Assembly: GCA_044371405.1 (NCBI GenBank)
Contig: JBILTS010000137.1
Span: 1 to 5,562 of the forward strand
DNA: 5,562 nt
DNA from: RGEC01 sp044371405
Lineage (GTDB): Bacteria; Bacteroidota; Bacteroidia; NS11-12g; UBA955
Direction of reading: 5' to 3'
Shown piece by piece: positions 5,102-5,562 of this stretch (positions within the stretch are counted from its first letter, which is position 1; each line of letters begins with the position of its first letter). Made by a program: the position numbers and the translations under genes. The notes below the pieces were generated by a model. It ran no database searches. It had not been told where the DNA came from and saw nothing but the letters and a program-made list of their open reading frames with translations.

Positions 5102-5562
5102 TTAATATCCCAGCACCGGCCCTAGCCAGCGCTCGGCTTCCTGCAATGTCCAGCCCTTGCGGTTGGCGTAATCCTGCACCTGGTCCTTACCAATTTTTCC
5201 CAGTCCGAAATACTGACTTTCAGGATGGGCAAAATAAAATCCGCTAACGGCTGCAGCAGGCATCATGGCCATGCTTTCCGTGAGGGATATGCCTGCGTTT
5301 TCAGGGGCGTTGAGCAGTTTGAAAAGGGTGGTTTTTTCGGTGTGCTCCGGACAGGCGGGGTAACCCGGTGCCGGGCGTATGCCACGGTAGTTCTCGCGAA
5401 TCAGGTCTTCGTTGCTCAGGGTTTCCGCATTGGCATAGCCCCACCAGTGGGTGCGCACCTCGCGGTGCAGGTATTCGGCAAATGCCTCCGCAAGCCTGTC
5501 GGCAATGGCTTTGGCCATAATGCTCTTGTAATCGTCGTTTTCCTTGTCGAACCGGTCCACCA
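5102..5562 (-). CDS. metH: Cobalamin-dependent methionine synthase, C-terminal activation domain (3' end only)
   Basis: These are the last 153 or so codons of metH; the gene continues past the right edge, and the GTG at 5560 is an internal Val codon, not a start. MetH transfers a methyl group from methyltetrahydrofolate through cobalamin to homocysteine. The visible part is the activation domain that binds S-adenosylmethionine for reductive reactivation of oxidised cobalamin. Diagnostic segments are KAIADRLAEAFAEYLH, LIRENYRGIRPAPGYPACPEHTEK with the SAM-binding Arg-Pro-Ala-Pro-Gly-Tyr loop, LTESMAMMPAAAVSG and DQVQDYANRKG. All of these closely resemble E. coli MetH. The protein ends at LGY, a few residues before the E. 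coli C-terminus. Its stop is three bases from the stop of the convergent di-haem gene, and no terminator lies between them. The residues upstream of the activation domain cannot be judged from this window. Confidence 0.97.
   Translation of the reverse strand, partial: VDRFDKENDDYKSIMAKAIADRLAEAFAEYLHREVRTHWWGYANAETLSNEDLIRENYRGIRPAPGYPACPEHTEKTTLFKLLNAPENAGISLTESMAMMPAAAVSGFYFAHPESQYFGLGKIGKDQVQDYANRKGWTLQEAERWLGPVLGY

Noticed and set aside
5181..5198. TGGT-CCTT-ACCA followed by ATTTTT on the + strand, a possible terminator for the three-gene block.
   Set aside because: The stem is only four base pairs with two A-T pairs, and the site lies 80 bases inside metH; too weak to call.

Overview
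The window most likely comes from a member of the Bacteroidota, possibly the Chitinophagales or a neighbouring order; the order is inference only. The evidence is a type A C-terminal sorting domain of the type IX secretion system on a secreted peptidase, two lipoproteins with Bacteroidota-style residues after the lipid-carrying cysteine, no clear Shine-Dalgarno sequences, and TAnnTTTG-type promoter elements. Nothing indicates a phage, insertion sequence, CRISPR array or RNA gene, and coding density is very high.

Layout: positions 1-169 hold the 3' end of an HU-family DNA-binding protein gene (+), followed by a strong intrinsic terminator at 188-214. A ten-helix EamA/DMT transporter gene (213-1145, -) runs towards HU, and its stop codon overlaps the terminator T-tract. 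A 78-bp gap (1146-1223) separates it from a divergent three-gene block on the + strand: a secreted M1 zinc aminopeptidase with a type IX sorting domain (1224-3197), an MbnP-like lipoprotein (3199-3972), and a MauG/MbnH-like di-haem cytochrome c peroxidase-family lipoprotein (3974-5098). The intergenic gaps in this block are one base each. At the right edge the 3' end of metH (5102-5562, -), encoding the activation domain of cobalamin-dependent methionine synthase, converges on the di-haem gene with only three bases between the stops.

The most interesting part is the MbnP-like/MbnH-like pair. In characterised methanotroph relatives, the MauG-like di-haem enzyme oxidises a tryptophan of its partner protein to kynurenine and so creates a copper site. 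The di-haem protein here has the features expected of that subgroup rather than of a classical bacterial peroxidase: a Tyr where the distal Met is expected and no distal His after the first haem motif. Both partners look like lipoproteins and the peptidase looks like a type IX substrate, so all three products may work at or outside the outer membrane. Why a peptidase should be co-transcribed with this pair is not evident from the sequence. HU, EamA and metH appear to be unrelated flanking genes.
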